A stretch of DNA of 64,000 nucleotides from Pseudomonas oryzae (lineage in GTDB: Bacteria > Pseudomonadota > Gammaproteobacteria > Pseudomonadales > Pseudomonadaceae). The stretch covers positions 3,329,001 to 3,393,000 of the forward strand of contig NZ_LT629751.1 of assembly GCF_900104805.1 (NCBI RefSeq). The letters are read 5' to 3'. Below are positions 9,949-20,263 of this stretch, in pieces. The position numbers were made by a program, and so were the translations under genes. The notes under the pieces are model-generated. The model worked only from the letters and a program-made list of their open reading frames with translations. It searched no databases and had not been told where the DNA came from. Position 1 is the stretch's first letter, and each line of letters starts with the position of its first letter.

Positions 9949-10326
9949 TCACGGCGTATCGCCTCCGTGGGGCCCACGGATCCGTTCCCGGCGCCTGGCG
10001 ACCTCGGCCTCGTGGTCCGCGCTTTCCTCGGCATTGCCCGCTTCGGGCAGATGGCCGGGGGCGACCATCCAGGTTTCCAGCTCGTGGGCGTCCACCTCTC
10101 TGACGCCGTGCACGGCACGGGCCAGCTCGACGGCCTGCTCGCACAGGCGGTGGGTTTCGACCTGGCCGCTGAGCGCCACCACCCCGGCGTGCGTCCGCAC
10201 ATGGATATGCTGACCGCGGGTCGGCCTGGCCATCTCCAGGGCGGATTTCACCTTGGTGGTGAGCCAGAGATCGTGAACCGCAATCCCCAGGTCGTGCGAG
10301 TACTGATTGAAGGAGTGCATTTTCAT
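9949..10326 (-). CDS. BON-domain protein
   Basis: A 125-aa protein starting MKMHSFNQYSHDLGIAVHDL. A BON domain covers about residues 17-85 (LTTKVKSALEMA ... GQHIHVRTHAGVVALSGQVETH), followed by a charged, low-complexity tail. BON domains are found in OsmY-like and other proteins that bind membranes or cell-envelope components. No signal peptide is evident, so location is uncertain. A good Shine-Dalgarno (TGGAGG) precedes the ATG at 10326; the upstream extension is rich in Cys and Arg and unlikely to be translated. It is convergent with metK. Confidence 0.7.
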   Translation of the reverse strand: MKMHSFNQYSHDLGIAVHDLWLTTKVKSALEMARPTRGQHIHVRTHAGVVALSGQVETHRLCEQAVELARAVHGVREVDAHELETWMVAPGHLPEAGNAEESADHEAEVARRRERIRGPHGGDTP

Positions 10327-10547
10327 GGCGAGTACCTCCACAGGTACGTTCAGCCCCGCCCGGCAGCAACGGCAGCAGACTCGCCCCGCCGCCCTGCAGG
10401 CGTCGGCATCCATTCACTATACTCCCGCCGGAAACGCTGACAGCGCAGCGCCAGCCGCCAACCGATGACCGGCAGCGCGATTGCGCTGGCTGCCGCGACG
10501 CAGGATCATTGGCTACCCGTTGTCAGCGCACCTGGACCTTTCCGGAC

Positions 10548-11000
10548 ATGCATCCCGACTGTCAGTACCTGCAAGACCTCCTCCACCGCGACATTCCGCT
10601 GACCCGCGCCATGCAGCTGCGCGTGGCCGGCTACGAGAACCACGAGCTTCGCCTGGCCATGCCGCTGGCGCCGAACAGCAACCACACCGGCAGCATGTTC
10701 GGCGGCAGCCTGTACAGCATCAGCGTGCTGGCCGGCTGGGGCTGGCTGACCCTGCGCCTGCGCGAGGCCGGCATCGACGACGGTCACATCGTGATCAAGG
10801 GCGGACAGATCGACTACCCGCTGCCGGTGGTCGAGGAGGCCGTGGCGATCTGCGCGGCGCCTGCCGAGGAAGACTGGAAGAAGTTCGAGACCCTGTACCG
10901 CCGCCGCGGCCGCGCGCGCCTGTACCTGGACATCCGCATCCCCGCGCCGAGCGGCGAAACGGCGGTGCATCTGCATGGGGAGTATGTGCTGCACAAGTGA
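10548..11000 (+). CDS. YiiD_C-type hot-dog thioesterase-domain protein
   Basis: A 150-aa protein of the putative thioesterase family (YiiD C-terminal type). The core reads PLAPNSNHTGSMFGGSLYS (about residues 40-58), the hot-dog helix region of this family, followed by a VIKGGQIDYPLPV strand. The substrate is unknown, probably an acyl-CoA or acyl-carrier thioester. The start MHPDCQYLQDLL is chosen because the thirteen upstream codons of the open frame do not look conserved. A 9-bp perfect hairpin (10986-11009) spans the stop codon. Confidence 0.7.
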   Translation: MHPDCQYLQDLLHRDIPLTRAMQLRVAGYENHELRLAMPLAPNSNHTGSMFGGSLYSISVLAGWGWLTLRLREAGIDDGHIVIKGGQIDYPLPVVEEAVAICAAPAEEDWKKFETLYRRRGRARLYLDIRIPAPSGETAVHLHGEYVLHK

Positions 11001-11009
11001 GTGCAGCAC
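10986..11009 (+). other. Hairpin spanning a stop codon
   Basis: GTGCTGCAC (10986-10994) and GTGCAGCAC (11001-11009) form a perfect 9-bp stem with the loop AAGTGA that contains the thioesterase stop codon. There is no T-run after it. It may mark the transcript 3' end or be chance. Confidence 0.4.
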
Positions 11010-11081
11010 GCAGGGTGGATGGTCACCCCGTAGCAAACCCGCGCAGCGGATTTCCACCAGTACCCGCGCCGTGGCCTGACC

Positions 11082-11115
11082 GGTGGACAATCGCCGCGCG
11101 AGTTGTCCACCCTAC
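11082..11115. repeat. Intergenic palindrome (GTGGACAA type), thioesterase-cysQ spacer
   Basis: Arms GGTGGACAA (11082-11090) and TTGTCCACCCTAC (11103-11115) enclose a CGCCGCGCGA loop. A degenerate copy (GGGTGGATGG ... TTTCCACC) sits just before it at about 11013-11057. This belongs to the family described at 3035. Confidence 0.7.
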
Positions 11116-11135
11116 AAGTCATCGGAGCGCCTGCC

Positions 11136-11954
11136 TCAATCCAGCGCCAGGGCCAGCTGCAGCAGCTCCTCGCGCCACTCGGCGGCCTGCGGCAGGGCGA
11201 GGAAGTGCGGGTTGAGGTAGTCCTCGCGCGCCGGGTAGGCCAGCGGCCGCCCGCGCAGGTCGAGCACCTCGCCGCCGGCGCCTTCCAGCACGCCCTGCGC
11301 CGCCGCGGTGTCCCACTGCGAGGTGGGCGCCAGGCGCGGATAGCAGTCGGCGCTGCCCTCGGCGAGCATGCAGAATTTCAGCGAGCTGCCGACACTGGCC
11401 AGCGCCAGGTCGCCGAAGCGCGCACCCAGGCCGGCGAGCAGGCGCTCCTGGGCCGGGCTGGAGTGACGCCGGCTGGCCACCACGGTGAAGGCTTCGGCCG
11501 GAGCGATGCGCACGCTGATCGGCTGCTCGCCCTGCGCATCCAGGCGCCAGGCGCCGAGGCCCGCGCCGCCGTAGAAGCACTGCCCGCGTGCCGGCACGCC
11601 GACCACGCCGAACACCACCCGACCGGCCTCGATCAGCGCCACATTGACGGTGAACTCCGCACTGCCGGCGATGAATTCCTTGGTGCCGTCCAGCGGATCG
11701 ACCAGCCACCAGCGCGACCAGTGCCGGCGCACGCCATGTTCGATCGCGCAGTCCTCCTCGGACAGCAGGTGCACATCGGGCGCCAGCGCCGCCAGGCCGT
11801 CGGCCAGCAGGCGGTGGGCGGCCAGGTCGGCGGCGGTAACTGGCGAAGCGTCGGCCTTCAGCTCGATGGCCACCTCGACGCGCCAGAACGGCAGGGTCGC
11901 GGCACCGGCGCGCTGCACCAGCTCGACCACCGCGGGCAGCAGCGGATGGCTCAC
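11136..11954 (-). CDS. cysQ: 3'(2'),5'-bisphosphate nucleotidase
   Basis: A 272-aa inositol monophosphatase-superfamily protein. It removes the 3'-phosphate of PAP, a by-product of sulfate assimilation. The metal-binding motifs LLSEED (about residue 67) and WLVDPLDGTKEF (about 83-94) and the later SQWDTAAAQGVLEGAGG block identify it. The start is GTG (VSHPLLPAVVELV) and overlaps the nudE stop by 4 bases (GTGA), so the two genes are translationally coupled. nudE-cysQ pairs are usual in Pseudomonas; both products clean up toxic nucleotides. Confidence 0.93.
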   Translation of the reverse strand: MSHPLLPAVVELVQRAGAATLPFWRVEVAIELKADASPVTAADLAAHRLLADGLAALAPDVHLLSEEDCAIEHGVRRHWSRWWLVDPLDGTKEFIAGSAEFTVNVALIEAGRVVFGVVGVPARGQCFYGGAGLGAWRLDAQGEQPISVRIAPAEAFTVVASRRHSSPAQERLLAGLGARFGDLALASVGSSLKFCMLAEGSADCYPRLAPTSQWDTAAAQGVLEGAGGEVLDLRGRPLAYPAREDYLNPHFLALPQAAEWREELLQLALALD

Positions 11955-12517
11955 GGTTGATATTCCCCACGCTGGGTCAGCAGGTCGCGCACCAGGTACA
12001 GCGCGGCCAGCGCGCGGCCTTCGCTGAAGTGCTCGGAAACCGCCAGACGCGAGATGTCGCGCAGATTGAGGCGCGAGACGCGGATCTCCTCCGGCTCGTC
12101 GCCGGGCAAGCGCTCGGGGTACAGATCGCGGGCCAGCACCACCTGGATGCACTGGCTCATGTAGCCGGGCGACAGCGACAGCCCGGTGATGTGCTCGAGC
12201 TGGCGGGCGCCGAAGCCGGCCTCCTCCTTCAGCTCGCGATTGGCCGCCGCCAGCACGTCCTCGCCCGGCTCGATCAGGCCCTTGGGCAGCGACACCTCGT
12301 AGGCGTCGGTGCCGGCGCAGTATTCCTCGATCAGCAGCACGTTCTCGGCATCCTCCAGCGCCACCACCATCACCGCGCCGTAACCCAGGCCGCGGCTGAG
12401 CAGCCGCTCGTAGGTGCGCTCGACACCGTTGGCGAAACGCAGCTGCAGCTCCTCGACGGTGAACAGGCGGCTCTTGGCCACGATGGCACGGGCTAGGACA
12501 TCGGGTTTCTGGCGCAT
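11951..12517 (-). CDS. nudE: ADP compounds hydrolase NudE
   Basis: A 188-aa Nudix hydrolase. The Nudix box is complete in GLIEPGEDVLAAANRELKEE followed by AGF, at about residues 79-101. NudE enzymes cleave ADP-ribose, NADH and diadenosine compounds to AMP. The start MRQKPDVLARAIVAKSRLF is the family start; the frame remains open upstream, antisense to yrfG, and is not used. It overlaps cysQ by 4 bases. yrfG lies divergently 99 bases away. Confidence 0.92.
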   Translation of the reverse strand: MRQKPDVLARAIVAKSRLFTVEELQLRFANGVERTYERLLSRGLGYGAVMVVALEDAENVLLIEEYCAGTDAYEVSLPKGLIEPGEDVLAAANRELKEEAGFGARQLEHITGLSLSPGYMSQCIQVVLARDLYPERLPGDEPEEIRVSRLNLRDISRLAVSEHFSEGRALAALYLVRDLLTQRGEYQP

Positions 12518-12616
12518 ATGCTGGACTCCTTGGCGAGCCGACACGTTACCATAACCCGCCCTCTTTCGACCCCTGGCGCCGCCGCCCGGCGGACCATCCA
12601 CGCGAAGCGCGATACC

Positions 12617-13303
12617 ATGCCCCAGCTGCCCTGGACCCAGATCGACACCGTCCTGCTCGACATGGACGGCACCCTGCTCGACCTGCACTTCGACAACCAC
12701 TTCTGGCTGCACCACCTGCCGCAGCGCTACGCGGACAAGCACGGCACCACGCTCGACGCCGCGCTGGCCGAACTGCTGCCGCTGTTCCAGCGCCATGCCG
12801 GCCAACTGACCTGGTACTGCCTGGACTTCTGGAGCCGCGAACTGGACCTGCCGGTGCGCGCGCTGAAGGAGGAGATCGCCCACCTGATCGCCCTGCGCCC
12901 GGACGCCGACCGCTTCCTCGCCGCCCTGCGCGCCGCCGGCAAGCGCGTGGCGCTGATCACCAACGCCCACCGCGACTCGCTATCGCTCAAGCTCGAACGG
13001 GTCGAGCTGGCGCCCTGGTTCGACCGCCTGATCAGCTCCCACGACTACGGCTTCCCCAAGGAGGACCAGCAGTTCTGGTTCGCCCTGCAGCAGGACTTCG
13101 GCTTCGCGCCGGCACGCAGCCTGTTCATCGACGACAGCCTGCCGATCCTGCGCAGCGCCCGCCAGTACGGCATCGCCCACCTGCTCGGCATCCGCCAGCC
13201 GGACAGCCGGGGACCGCTGAAGGACACCGAGGAATTCGCCGCGGTGGATGGCTACCGGGAGCTGCTCGATGGCTTGCACGCGGCGACTGCAACCCAGGTC
13301 TGA
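12617..13303 (+). CDS. yrfG: GMP/IMP nucleotidase YrfG
   Basis: A 228-aa HAD-superfamily hydrolase. HAD motif I is DMDGTLLDLHFDN (about residues 14-26), motif II is ITNAHRDS, and motifs III/IV include KEDQQFWFAL and FIDDS. YrfG dephosphorylates GMP and IMP in E. coli. The start MPQLPWTQIDTVLL fits the family; the earlier part of the open frame overlaps the nudE promoter region. It is adjacent and divergent to nudE, as in other gammaproteobacteria where nudE, yrfG and hslRO stay close. Confidence 0.88.
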   Translation: MPQLPWTQIDTVLLDMDGTLLDLHFDNHFWLHHLPQRYADKHGTTLDAALAELLPLFQRHAGQLTWYCLDFWSRELDLPVRALKEEIAHLIALRPDADRFLAALRAAGKRVALITNAHRDSLSLKLERVELAPWFDRLISSHDYGFPKEDQQFWFALQQDFGFAPARSLFIDDSLPILRSARQYGIAHLLGIRQPDSRGPLKDTEEFAAVDGYRELLDGLHAATATQV

Positions 13304-13448
13304 CGCCAGATTGCGGCCAAGGTTCCACAAATTCCGCGAATTTCAGGAAAAACGTGCGTCACGGTGCCGATCGTCGGCTGAATGCTTGCCAAGCACCCAG
13401 CCGCTGAGCAAGATCGGCGCCACCAACCTGCAAGGATGAACGCACGCT

Positions 13449-13919
13449 ATGAAATACGCTCCCCTGCTCCTGCTCTCCCTGTCCCTGGCCGGCGGCAGCG
13501 CCTGGGCCGCTGACGGCGATGGCCGCGCCGCCGTCGGTGGCGCCCTCGGCGGGGTATTGGGCTCGGTGGTCGGCCAGACCGTCGGCGGCAGTACCGGCGC
13601 AGCCATCGGCGCCGGCCTCGGCGGCGCGGCCGGTGGCGCGGTCGGCGCCAAGCGCGGCAACAAGACCGAAGCGGCCATCGGCGGCGGCCTCGGCGCGGCC
13701 GGCGGCAACGTCGTCGGCAACAAGATCGGCGGCAGCACCGGTGGCCTGATCGGCGCAGCGGTGGGCGGCGGCGCCGGCGGTGCGCTGGGCAACAACATGG
13801 GCGACGCCAGCGAGGCGGAGCGGCGGCGCGACAGCTACCACGACGGTTACCGCGACGGCCGCCGGCACAAGCACTGGCGCAAGCACAGACACCACCGTCA
13901 CGATCGCTGGGACGACTGA
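13449..13919 (+). CDS. Secreted glycine-zipper protein, copy 1 (His/Arg-rich tail)
   Basis: A 156-aa protein with a signal peptide (MKYAPLLLLSLSLAGGSAWA, cleaved before ADGDG) and a long glycine-zipper region, about residues 27-118. The zipper has many GxxxG repeats such as VGGALGGVLGSVVGQTVGG. The C-terminal tail is very basic and rich in histidine (RRHKHWRKHRHHRHDRW). Glycine zippers insert into or line membranes, and envelope lipoprotein-like proteins of this type are common, but no lipobox cysteine is present here. The function is unknown. It is a tandem duplicate of the next gene, including part of the upstream region. Confidence 0.75.
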   Translation: MKYAPLLLLSLSLAGGSAWAADGDGRAAVGGALGGVLGSVVGQTVGGSTGAAIGAGLGGAAGGAVGAKRGNKTEAAIGGGLGAAGGNVVGNKIGGSTGGLIGAAVGGGAGGALGNNMGDASEAERRRDSYHDGYRDGRRHKHWRKHRHHRHDRWDD

Positions 13920-14106
13920 GACCTCCCGGCAGCAGACCGGCACCGACCAAGAGCGATGTGACTGCCGCGCAGGCGAAAAGGTTCCCAAAACTGCGCGAAA
14001 GACGGTAAAAAAGCGCAACAAGTCACCGATCGTCGCTTGAGGACTTGCCAAAAGATGCCGACCTGCACAGGATCGGCGCCATCATCCCTCTCGAGTGATA
14101 GCTCAG

Positions 14107-14613
14107 ATGAAATACTCCCCCCTGATCCTGTTGTCCCTGACCCTGGCCGGCAGCAGCGCCTGGGCGGCCGACGGCGATGGCCGTGCCGCCGTCGGCGGCG
14201 CACTCGGCGGAGTACTCGGTTCCGTGGTCGGCCAGACCGTCGGCGGCAGCACCGGCGCGACCATCGGTGCCGGCGTGGGCGGCGCGGCCGGTAGTGCGGT
14301 CGGCGCCGAGCGCGGCAACAAGACCGAAGCGGCCATTGGCGGCGGCCTCGGCGCGGCGGGTGGCCAAGCGGTCGGCAACGCCGTCGGCGGCACCACCGGT
14401 GGCCTGATCGGCGCGGCCGTGGGCGGCGGCGCCGGCGGCGCGCTGGGCAACAACATGGGCGACGCCAGCCGCGACGATCGTCGCGACGGCAGTTACCGTG
14501 ACGGTTACCGCGACGGGCGCCGCACCAGCTATCGTCGCGATTACGACGACGGATACCATCCCCACCGCGGCGGCTTCTGCCCCCCGGGTCAGGCCAAGAA
14601 GGGTAACTGCTGA
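14107..14613 (+). CDS. Secreted glycine-zipper protein, copy 2 (Cys-containing tail)
   Basis: A 168-aa paralogue of the preceding protein, nearly identical over the signal peptide and zipper (AADGDGRAAVGGALGGVLGS ... GGGAGGALGNNMGDAS). The tail diverges into a DRRDGSYRDGYRDGRR region ending with two cysteines (GFCPPGQAKKGNC). The ATG at 14107 aligns with the start of copy 1; the open frame begins four codons earlier. The 5' flanks of both genes share blocks such as ACCGATCGTCG and GATCGGCGCCA, so the promoter region was duplicated too. A strong terminator follows. Confidence 0.75.
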   Translation: MKYSPLILLSLTLAGSSAWAADGDGRAAVGGALGGVLGSVVGQTVGGSTGATIGAGVGGAAGSAVGAERGNKTEAAIGGGLGAAGGQAVGNAVGGTTGGLIGAAVGGGAGGALGNNMGDASRDDRRDGSYRDGYRDGRRTSYRRDYDDGYHPHRGGFCPPGQAKKGNC

Positions 14614-14633
14614 GCCCTGCCCAGCAGATCAGC

Positions 14634-14658
14634 AACGGGCGCCCCAGGGCGCCCGTTT
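14634..14658 (+). terminator. Terminator of the glycine-zipper pair
   Basis: A 10-bp perfect stem (AACGGGCGCC at 14634-14643, GGCGCCCGTT at 14648-14657) with a short loop is followed by a modest T-rich stretch (TTTGCATTT). It lies 21 bases after the stop codon of copy 2. Confidence 0.75.
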
Positions 14659-14772
14659 GCATTTCCGGGCGCAGCGCAGCCTGCCGCCCCACCGAAGGCG
14701 AGCAAGGAGGCTGGAAAAGCCTCGGCCGCTTGGTGACACTAGGGGTCTATTCCTTGCCGAGCGCCCCGCCCC

Positions 14773-15438
14773 ATGAGCGAACCGACCGCCACCCCCTCAC
14801 CCTTCGCCGACGCCCCGCTGTCCGCCGTCGAGATCCGCGCCCTCGGCTGCCTGATCGAGAAGCAGGCGACCACGCCGGAAACCTACCCGCTGACCCTCAA
14901 CGCCTTGCAGCTGGCCTGCAACCAGAAGACCAGCCGCGAGCCGCTGATGAACCTGCAGCCCGGCGAGACCGGTCAGGCCCTGCGCCATCTGGAGCAGCGC
15001 GGTCTGGTCCGCCTGGTGATGGGCAGCCGCGCCGACCGCTGGGAGCAGCGCGCCGACAAGCAGCTGGAGCTGGTGCACGCCCAGCTGATCCTGCTTGCCC
15101 TGCTGATGCTGCGCGGCCCGCAGACCCTCGGCGAGCTGCTGGCGCGCAGCAACCGCCTGCACGCCTTCGACGACACCGAGGAAATCCGCCACCACCTCGA
15201 GCGCCTGGCGACGCGCGGCCTGGTGCGCCAGCTGGCGCGTCAGAGCGGCCAGCGCGAGGAACGCTACGCCCACCAGCTGGGCGACCCGGCCGATCAGGAA
15301 GCCCTGCTCGCCGCCCGCCCTGCGGAGACGGCCGCCCCCGCCGCCCAGCAGGCCCAGGAGGAGCGCATCGCCGCCCTCGAGGCGCGCCTGGCCGAGCTGG
15401 AGGCGCGCCTAGCGCGCCTGGAGGGTGCCGGCGAGTGA
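14773..15438 (+). CDS. yceH: YceH family protein (DUF480)
   Basis: A 221-aa member of the YceH/DUF480 family. The characteristic block [20 protein letters not shown] is at about residues 16-35, followed by two winged-helix-like domains ([40 protein letters not shown]). The C-terminus is a leucine-heptad coiled coil ([20 protein letters not shown]), suggesting oligomerisation. The biological role is not established. It is a single gene, convergent with pckA, and shares a bidirectional terminator with it. Confidence 0.88.
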   Translation: MSEPTATPSPFADAPLSAVEIRALGCLIEKQATTPETYPLTLNALQLACNQKTSREPLMNLQPGETGQALRHLEQRGLVRLVMGSRADRWEQRADKQLELVHAQLILLALLMLRGPQTLGELLARSNRLHAFDDTEEIRHHLERLATRGLVRQLARQSGQREERYAHQLGDPADQEALLAARPAETAAPAAQQAQEERIAALEARLAELEARLARLEGAGE

Positions 15439-15508
15439 CCGCACGGCGACAGCCCCGGCGGTAGAACATCGCTGCGCGCCTCTTCTGCCCGAGCAGCCGC
15501 CAGAAACG

Positions 15509-15534
15509 AAAAAGCCGCCCGAAGGCGGCTTTTT
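15509..15534. terminator. Bidirectional terminator between yceH and pckA
   Basis: GAAAAAGCCGCC and GGCGGCTTTTTC form a perfect 12-bp stem around a CGAA loop. The A/T runs in the stem give a U-tract on both strands. A degenerate copy of the intergenic repeat family (about 15461-15489) lies just upstream. Confidence 0.9.
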
Positions 15535-15553
15535 CATGCGGGTTCGCCAGCGA

Positions 15554-17098
<1,545 letters not shown>

Positions 17099-17220
17099 GT
17101 GGTCCCCGTCGGCCTGCGGCCGAGTCCTCCAAACGATTTGTAGCGCGCCTGGCGGCTAGCTACAGCGAAAAAATTGCGCGCGATTATGCCAGATCAATCG
17201 CGTTCTTGGGTAAAAAACAA

Positions 17221-18108
17221 TCAGTGCCGGGTCGGCGACGGCGCAGCGCTGCCACCACCGGCGAACAGCTGGGCGATGTCGGCGGCATCGAATTCGTAGC
17301 GATGGTTGCAGAACTGGCAGTCGATCTGCACCGCGCCGCCCTGCTCCTCGACCAGCCGGGCGGCGTCTTCCGCGCCCAGGCTGACCAGCGCCGTCGCCGA
17401 GCGCTCGCGCGAGCAGCTGCAGCCGAAGCGCAGCGGCTCCTCGTCGAACACGCGCACTTCTTCCTGGTGATAGAGGCGGTGCAGCAGGGTCAGGTTGTCG
17501 AGGCCGAGCAGCTCCTCGGCGGTCAGGGTGTCGGCCAGGGTGACCAGGTGCTCCCAGCTCGTCTCGCGCGCCTCGGCGTCGCGCTGGCGGTCGGCGGGCA
17601 GCTGCTGCAGCAGCAGGCCGCGGGCGCGGCGGCCGTCGGCATTCAGCCAGAAGCGGGTGGGCAGTTGCTGGGACATGGCGAAGTAGCCGGACAGGCAGGC
17701 GGCCAGGGTGTCGCCGTCGAGGCTGACGATGCCCTGGTAGCGCTTGCCGACCTTGGGATCCATGGTGATCGCCAGCACGCCCTCTGGCATCAGCTCACGC
17801 AGGCTGCCGGCCGCGCCCAGTGCCGCGGCGTCGTAGCGGGCGATGCCGCGGATCTCGCGCTCGCTGGAGCACTCGACCATCAGCAGCGGCACCGGGCCGG
17901 AGGAGCGCGCCTGCAGCACCAGCAGTCCGTCGTACTTGAGGGTGTCACTGAGCAGGGTCACGGCGGCGAGCATCTCGCCGAGCAACTGGGCGACCGCCTC
18001 GGGGTAGGCGTGCTTGGCCAGCACCTCGGCGTAGCTCTGGTCGAGCTCGACCAGTTCGCCGCGCACATCGGTGTCTTCGAAGAGGAAACGTTGGGAAAAA
18101 TCGGACAT
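17221..18108 (-). CDS. hslO: Redox-regulated chaperone Hsp33
   Basis: A 295-aa holdase chaperone, activated by oxidation in the cytosol. The C-terminal zinc/redox switch is complete: CSCS (about residues 228-231) and CQFC (about 261-264). The N-terminus [20 protein letters not shown] is that of the family, so I start at 18108 and not at the upstream in-frame start at 18153. It follows hslR on the same strand with a 105-base gap, the conserved heat-shock pair. Confidence 0.95.
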   Translation of the reverse strand: MSDFSQRFLFEDTDVRGELVELDQSYAEVLAKHAYPEAVAQLLGEMLAAVTLLSDTLKYDGLLVLQARSSGPVPLLMVECSSEREIRGIARYDAAALGAAGSLRELMPEGVLAITMDPKVGKRYQGIVSLDGDTLAACLSGYFAMSQQLPTRFWLNADGRRARGLLLQQLPADRQRDAEARETSWEHLVTLADTLTAEELLGLDNLTLLHRLYHQEEVRVFDEEPLRFGCSCSRERSATALVSLGAEDAARLVEEQGGAVQIDCQFCNHRYEFDAADIAQLFAGGGSAAPSPTRH

Positions 18109-18213
18109 GCCAGACCCGCAGAGCTCGTTTTTGAACGCCGATTTTAGGCGCAAACCCCGGGCCTGACCAAGGGTCGCCTGTCTATCGGCTCTGCGGGTGT
18201 TGTCTATCGATGC

Positions 18214-18603
18214 TCAGTGCTCGTCCCAGAAGTGGTGGATCTGCCGGCGCTGCTTCTTGGTCGGCCGCCCTTCGCTCTGCACGCCGAGCGCCCCGGCCTT
18301 GCGCAGCGCGGCGGCCGCCTCGCGGCGGGCGACGCTGTCGGCCGTCTCCTCGTAGAGCAGCGCCGCCTCCGGCGCGCCACGGCGTACCATGGACAACGCG
18401 CGGACGATCACCGTGCGCTCGTCGAAGCCGCAGCGGATGGTCAGTTCGTCGCCGAGCTTCGGCTCCTTGGCCGGCTTGCAGCGCTCGCCGCGGCAATGCA
18501 CCTTGCCGCCCTCGATGGCCGCCTTGGCCAGGGCGCGGGTCTTGAAGAAACGCGCCGCCCACAGCCACTTGTCCAGGCGCGGCTTGTCGTCCTGTTCGCT
18601 CAT
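18214..18603 (-). CDS. hslR: Ribosome-associated heat-shock protein Hsp15 (S4 domain)
   Basis: A 129-aa RNA-binding protein. The S4 domain occupies about residues 8-70 (RLDKWLWAARFFKTRALAKA). Hsp15 binds stalled 50S subunits that carry nascent-chain tRNA and recycles them. The C-terminal part is basic (RPTKKQRRQIHHFW). The start at MSEQDDKPRLD is supported by family length; the upstream frame to 18696 overlaps the divergent promoter region. It is probably the first gene of hslR-hslO, divergent from the diguanylate cyclase gene. Confidence 0.92.
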   Translation of the reverse strand: MSEQDDKPRLDKWLWAARFFKTRALAKAAIEGGKVHCRGERCKPAKEPKLGDELTIRCGFDERTVIVRALSMVRRGAPEAALLYEETADSVARREAAAALRKAGALGVQSEGRPTKKQRRQIHHFWDEH

Positions 18604-18747
18604 GTTCTCTCTCGTGTCACAGCTGGCAACCACTCGCCCGATGTTAACCCCGTCACGAAACATGACAGGCGCGCCGGGCGCTGGCCATAATGACACGACG
18701 AAGAGGCGCAGCGACCACGTCGTGGCCTGACAGGGAGGAGTTCGACC

Positions 18748-20199
18748 ATGGCCGAGCGCCGCAGAGCCCGTGGAACATCCGCCACCCCGCGGGGCTGGCT
18801 GCGGCCGGCCCTCCTCCTGCTGCTCATCTGGCTATCCACGCCGAGCGAGGCGCAGCCGGTCGTGCTCACCGCCTCGGAGCAGGCCTACCTACAGGCCCAC
18901 CCGAGCATCCCGCTGTGCGTCGACCCCGACTGGTGGCCCTTCGAGCAGATCGACCCGAGCGGCCGCCACATCGGCATGGCCGCCGACCTGATCGCCCTGA
19001 CGACCCTGCGCAGCGGCGCCAACCTCGTGCTGCACCCCACGCGCAACTGGGAGGCGAGCCTGGCCGCCTCGCAGGCCGGCGAGTGCCTGGCGCTGAGCTT
19101 CCTCAACAGCACCCCGGAACGCGAGCGCTGGCTGATCTTCACGGCACCGCTGCTCAGCGACCCGAACGTGATCATCACCCGCGAGGAGCATCCGTTCGTC
19201 TCCGACATCGGCGCCCTGCACGGCAGCACCATCGCCCTGCCGCGCGGCACCGCGATGGCCGAACGCATCGCCCGCGACTTCCCCAACCTGACCATCATCC
19301 CCACCGAGTCGGAGCGCGAGGCCCTTGCCCTGGTCAGCGAACGCAAGGCGGACATGACCCTGCGCTCGCTGATCGTCGCCGCCGCCACCATCAAGCACGA
19401 GGGCTGGTTCAACCTGAAGATCTCCGGACAGATCCCCGGCTACGAGAACCATCTGCGCATGGGAGTGCTCCGCTCGGAGACCACCCTGCGCGACATCCTC
19501 GACAAGGGCATCGCCACCCTCAGCGCCCAGGAGCGCCGGCAGATCGTCGACCGTCACGTCAACATGACGGTGGTGACCGAGGTGGTCACCGACTACACCC
19601 TGGCCATCTGGCTCGGCGTCGTGCTGGCGGCCATCCTGGCCACCAGCCTGCTGTGGATGACCCGCCTGCGCAAGCTCAACGACCAGTTCCGGCGCCTGGC
19701 CGAAACCGACCAGCTCACCGGCCTGCCCAACCGCAATGCCCTCGATGCGTCATTTGCCCTGGATATCCTCAGGGCACAGCGCTACGGCCGGCCGCTGTCG
19801 GTGATCCTGCTCGACATCGACCTGTTCAAGACGGTCAACGACGAGCTCGGCCACCTGATGGGCGACAAGGTGCTGGTCGATTTCGCCCGCCTGCTCAGGG
19901 GCGGCCTGCGCAGCGTCGATACCGTGTGCCGCTGGGGCGGCGAGGAGTTCCTGCTGATCTGCCACGAGACGCCCCTCGAGCAGGCCGCCCAACTGGCCGA
20001 GCGCCTCCTCCAGCAGGTCCGCGAGCACCGCTTCCCCTGCCAGCGGGCGCTGACCGCCAGCGCCGGGGTGGCCACGGCCATACCGGGCGACACGGTGGCG
20101 CGCTTGGTGCAGCGCGCCGACGAGGCGCTGTACGCCGCCAAGCACAGTGGCCGCGACCGGGTTCGCCTGCAACTTGCCGCGCTGGCGGATGTCGACTGA
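18748..20199 (+). CDS. Diguanylate cyclase with periplasmic solute-binding sensor domain
   Basis: A 483-aa inner-membrane protein. It has an N-terminal signal/anchor (LRPALLLLLIWLSTPSEA), then a bacterial solute-binding-3 sensor domain in the periplasm (about residues 40-270, with PLCVDPDWWPFEQID near the start). A transmembrane helix follows at about 283-303, then a cytosolic GGDEF domain (about 320-475). The active site is GGEEF (about 397-401). An inhibitory RxxD site (RSVD) lies five residues before it, so c-di-GMP synthesis with product inhibition is expected. The ligand is unknown, perhaps an amino acid. rimB-rimK follow 64 bases later on the same strand, which is notable because RimK is reported to be c-di-GMP responsive. 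Confidence 0.88.
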   Translation: MAERRRARGTSATPRGWLRPALLLLLIWLSTPSEAQPVVLTASEQAYLQAHPSIPLCVDPDWWPFEQIDPSGRHIGMAADLIALTTLRSGANLVLHPTRNWEASLAASQAGECLALSFLNSTPERERWLIFTAPLLSDPNVIITREEHPFVSDIGALHGSTIALPRGTAMAERIARDFPNLTIIPTESEREALALVSERKADMTLRSLIVAAATIKHEGWFNLKISGQIPGYENHLRMGVLRSETTLRDILDKGIATLSAQERRQIVDRHVNMTVVTEVVTDYTLAIWLGVVLAAILATSLLWMTRLRKLNDQFRRLAETDQLTGLPNRNALDASFALDILRAQRYGRPLSVILLDIDLFKTVNDELGHLMGDKVLVDFARLLRGGLRSVDTVCRWGGEEFLLICHETPLEQAAQLAERLLQQVREHRFPCQRALTASAGVATAIPGDTVARLVQRADEALYAAKHSGRDRVRLQLAALADVD

Positions 20200-20263
20200 G
20201 ACCGCCGACAGTATCATCGCGATCAGGCGCCCCCGCGGCGCAACAGACCGGAGCCGAACTGCC

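Noticed and set aside
10401-10547. tRNA or small RNA between the BON gene and the thioesterase
   Set aside because: No cloverleaf, T-loop motif or terminator could be found.
18644-18660. Another HpaR-type half site (GATGTTAACC) upstream of hslR and the cyclase
   Set aside because: Only one half of the palindrome is present, and the adjacent genes have no link to the pathway.
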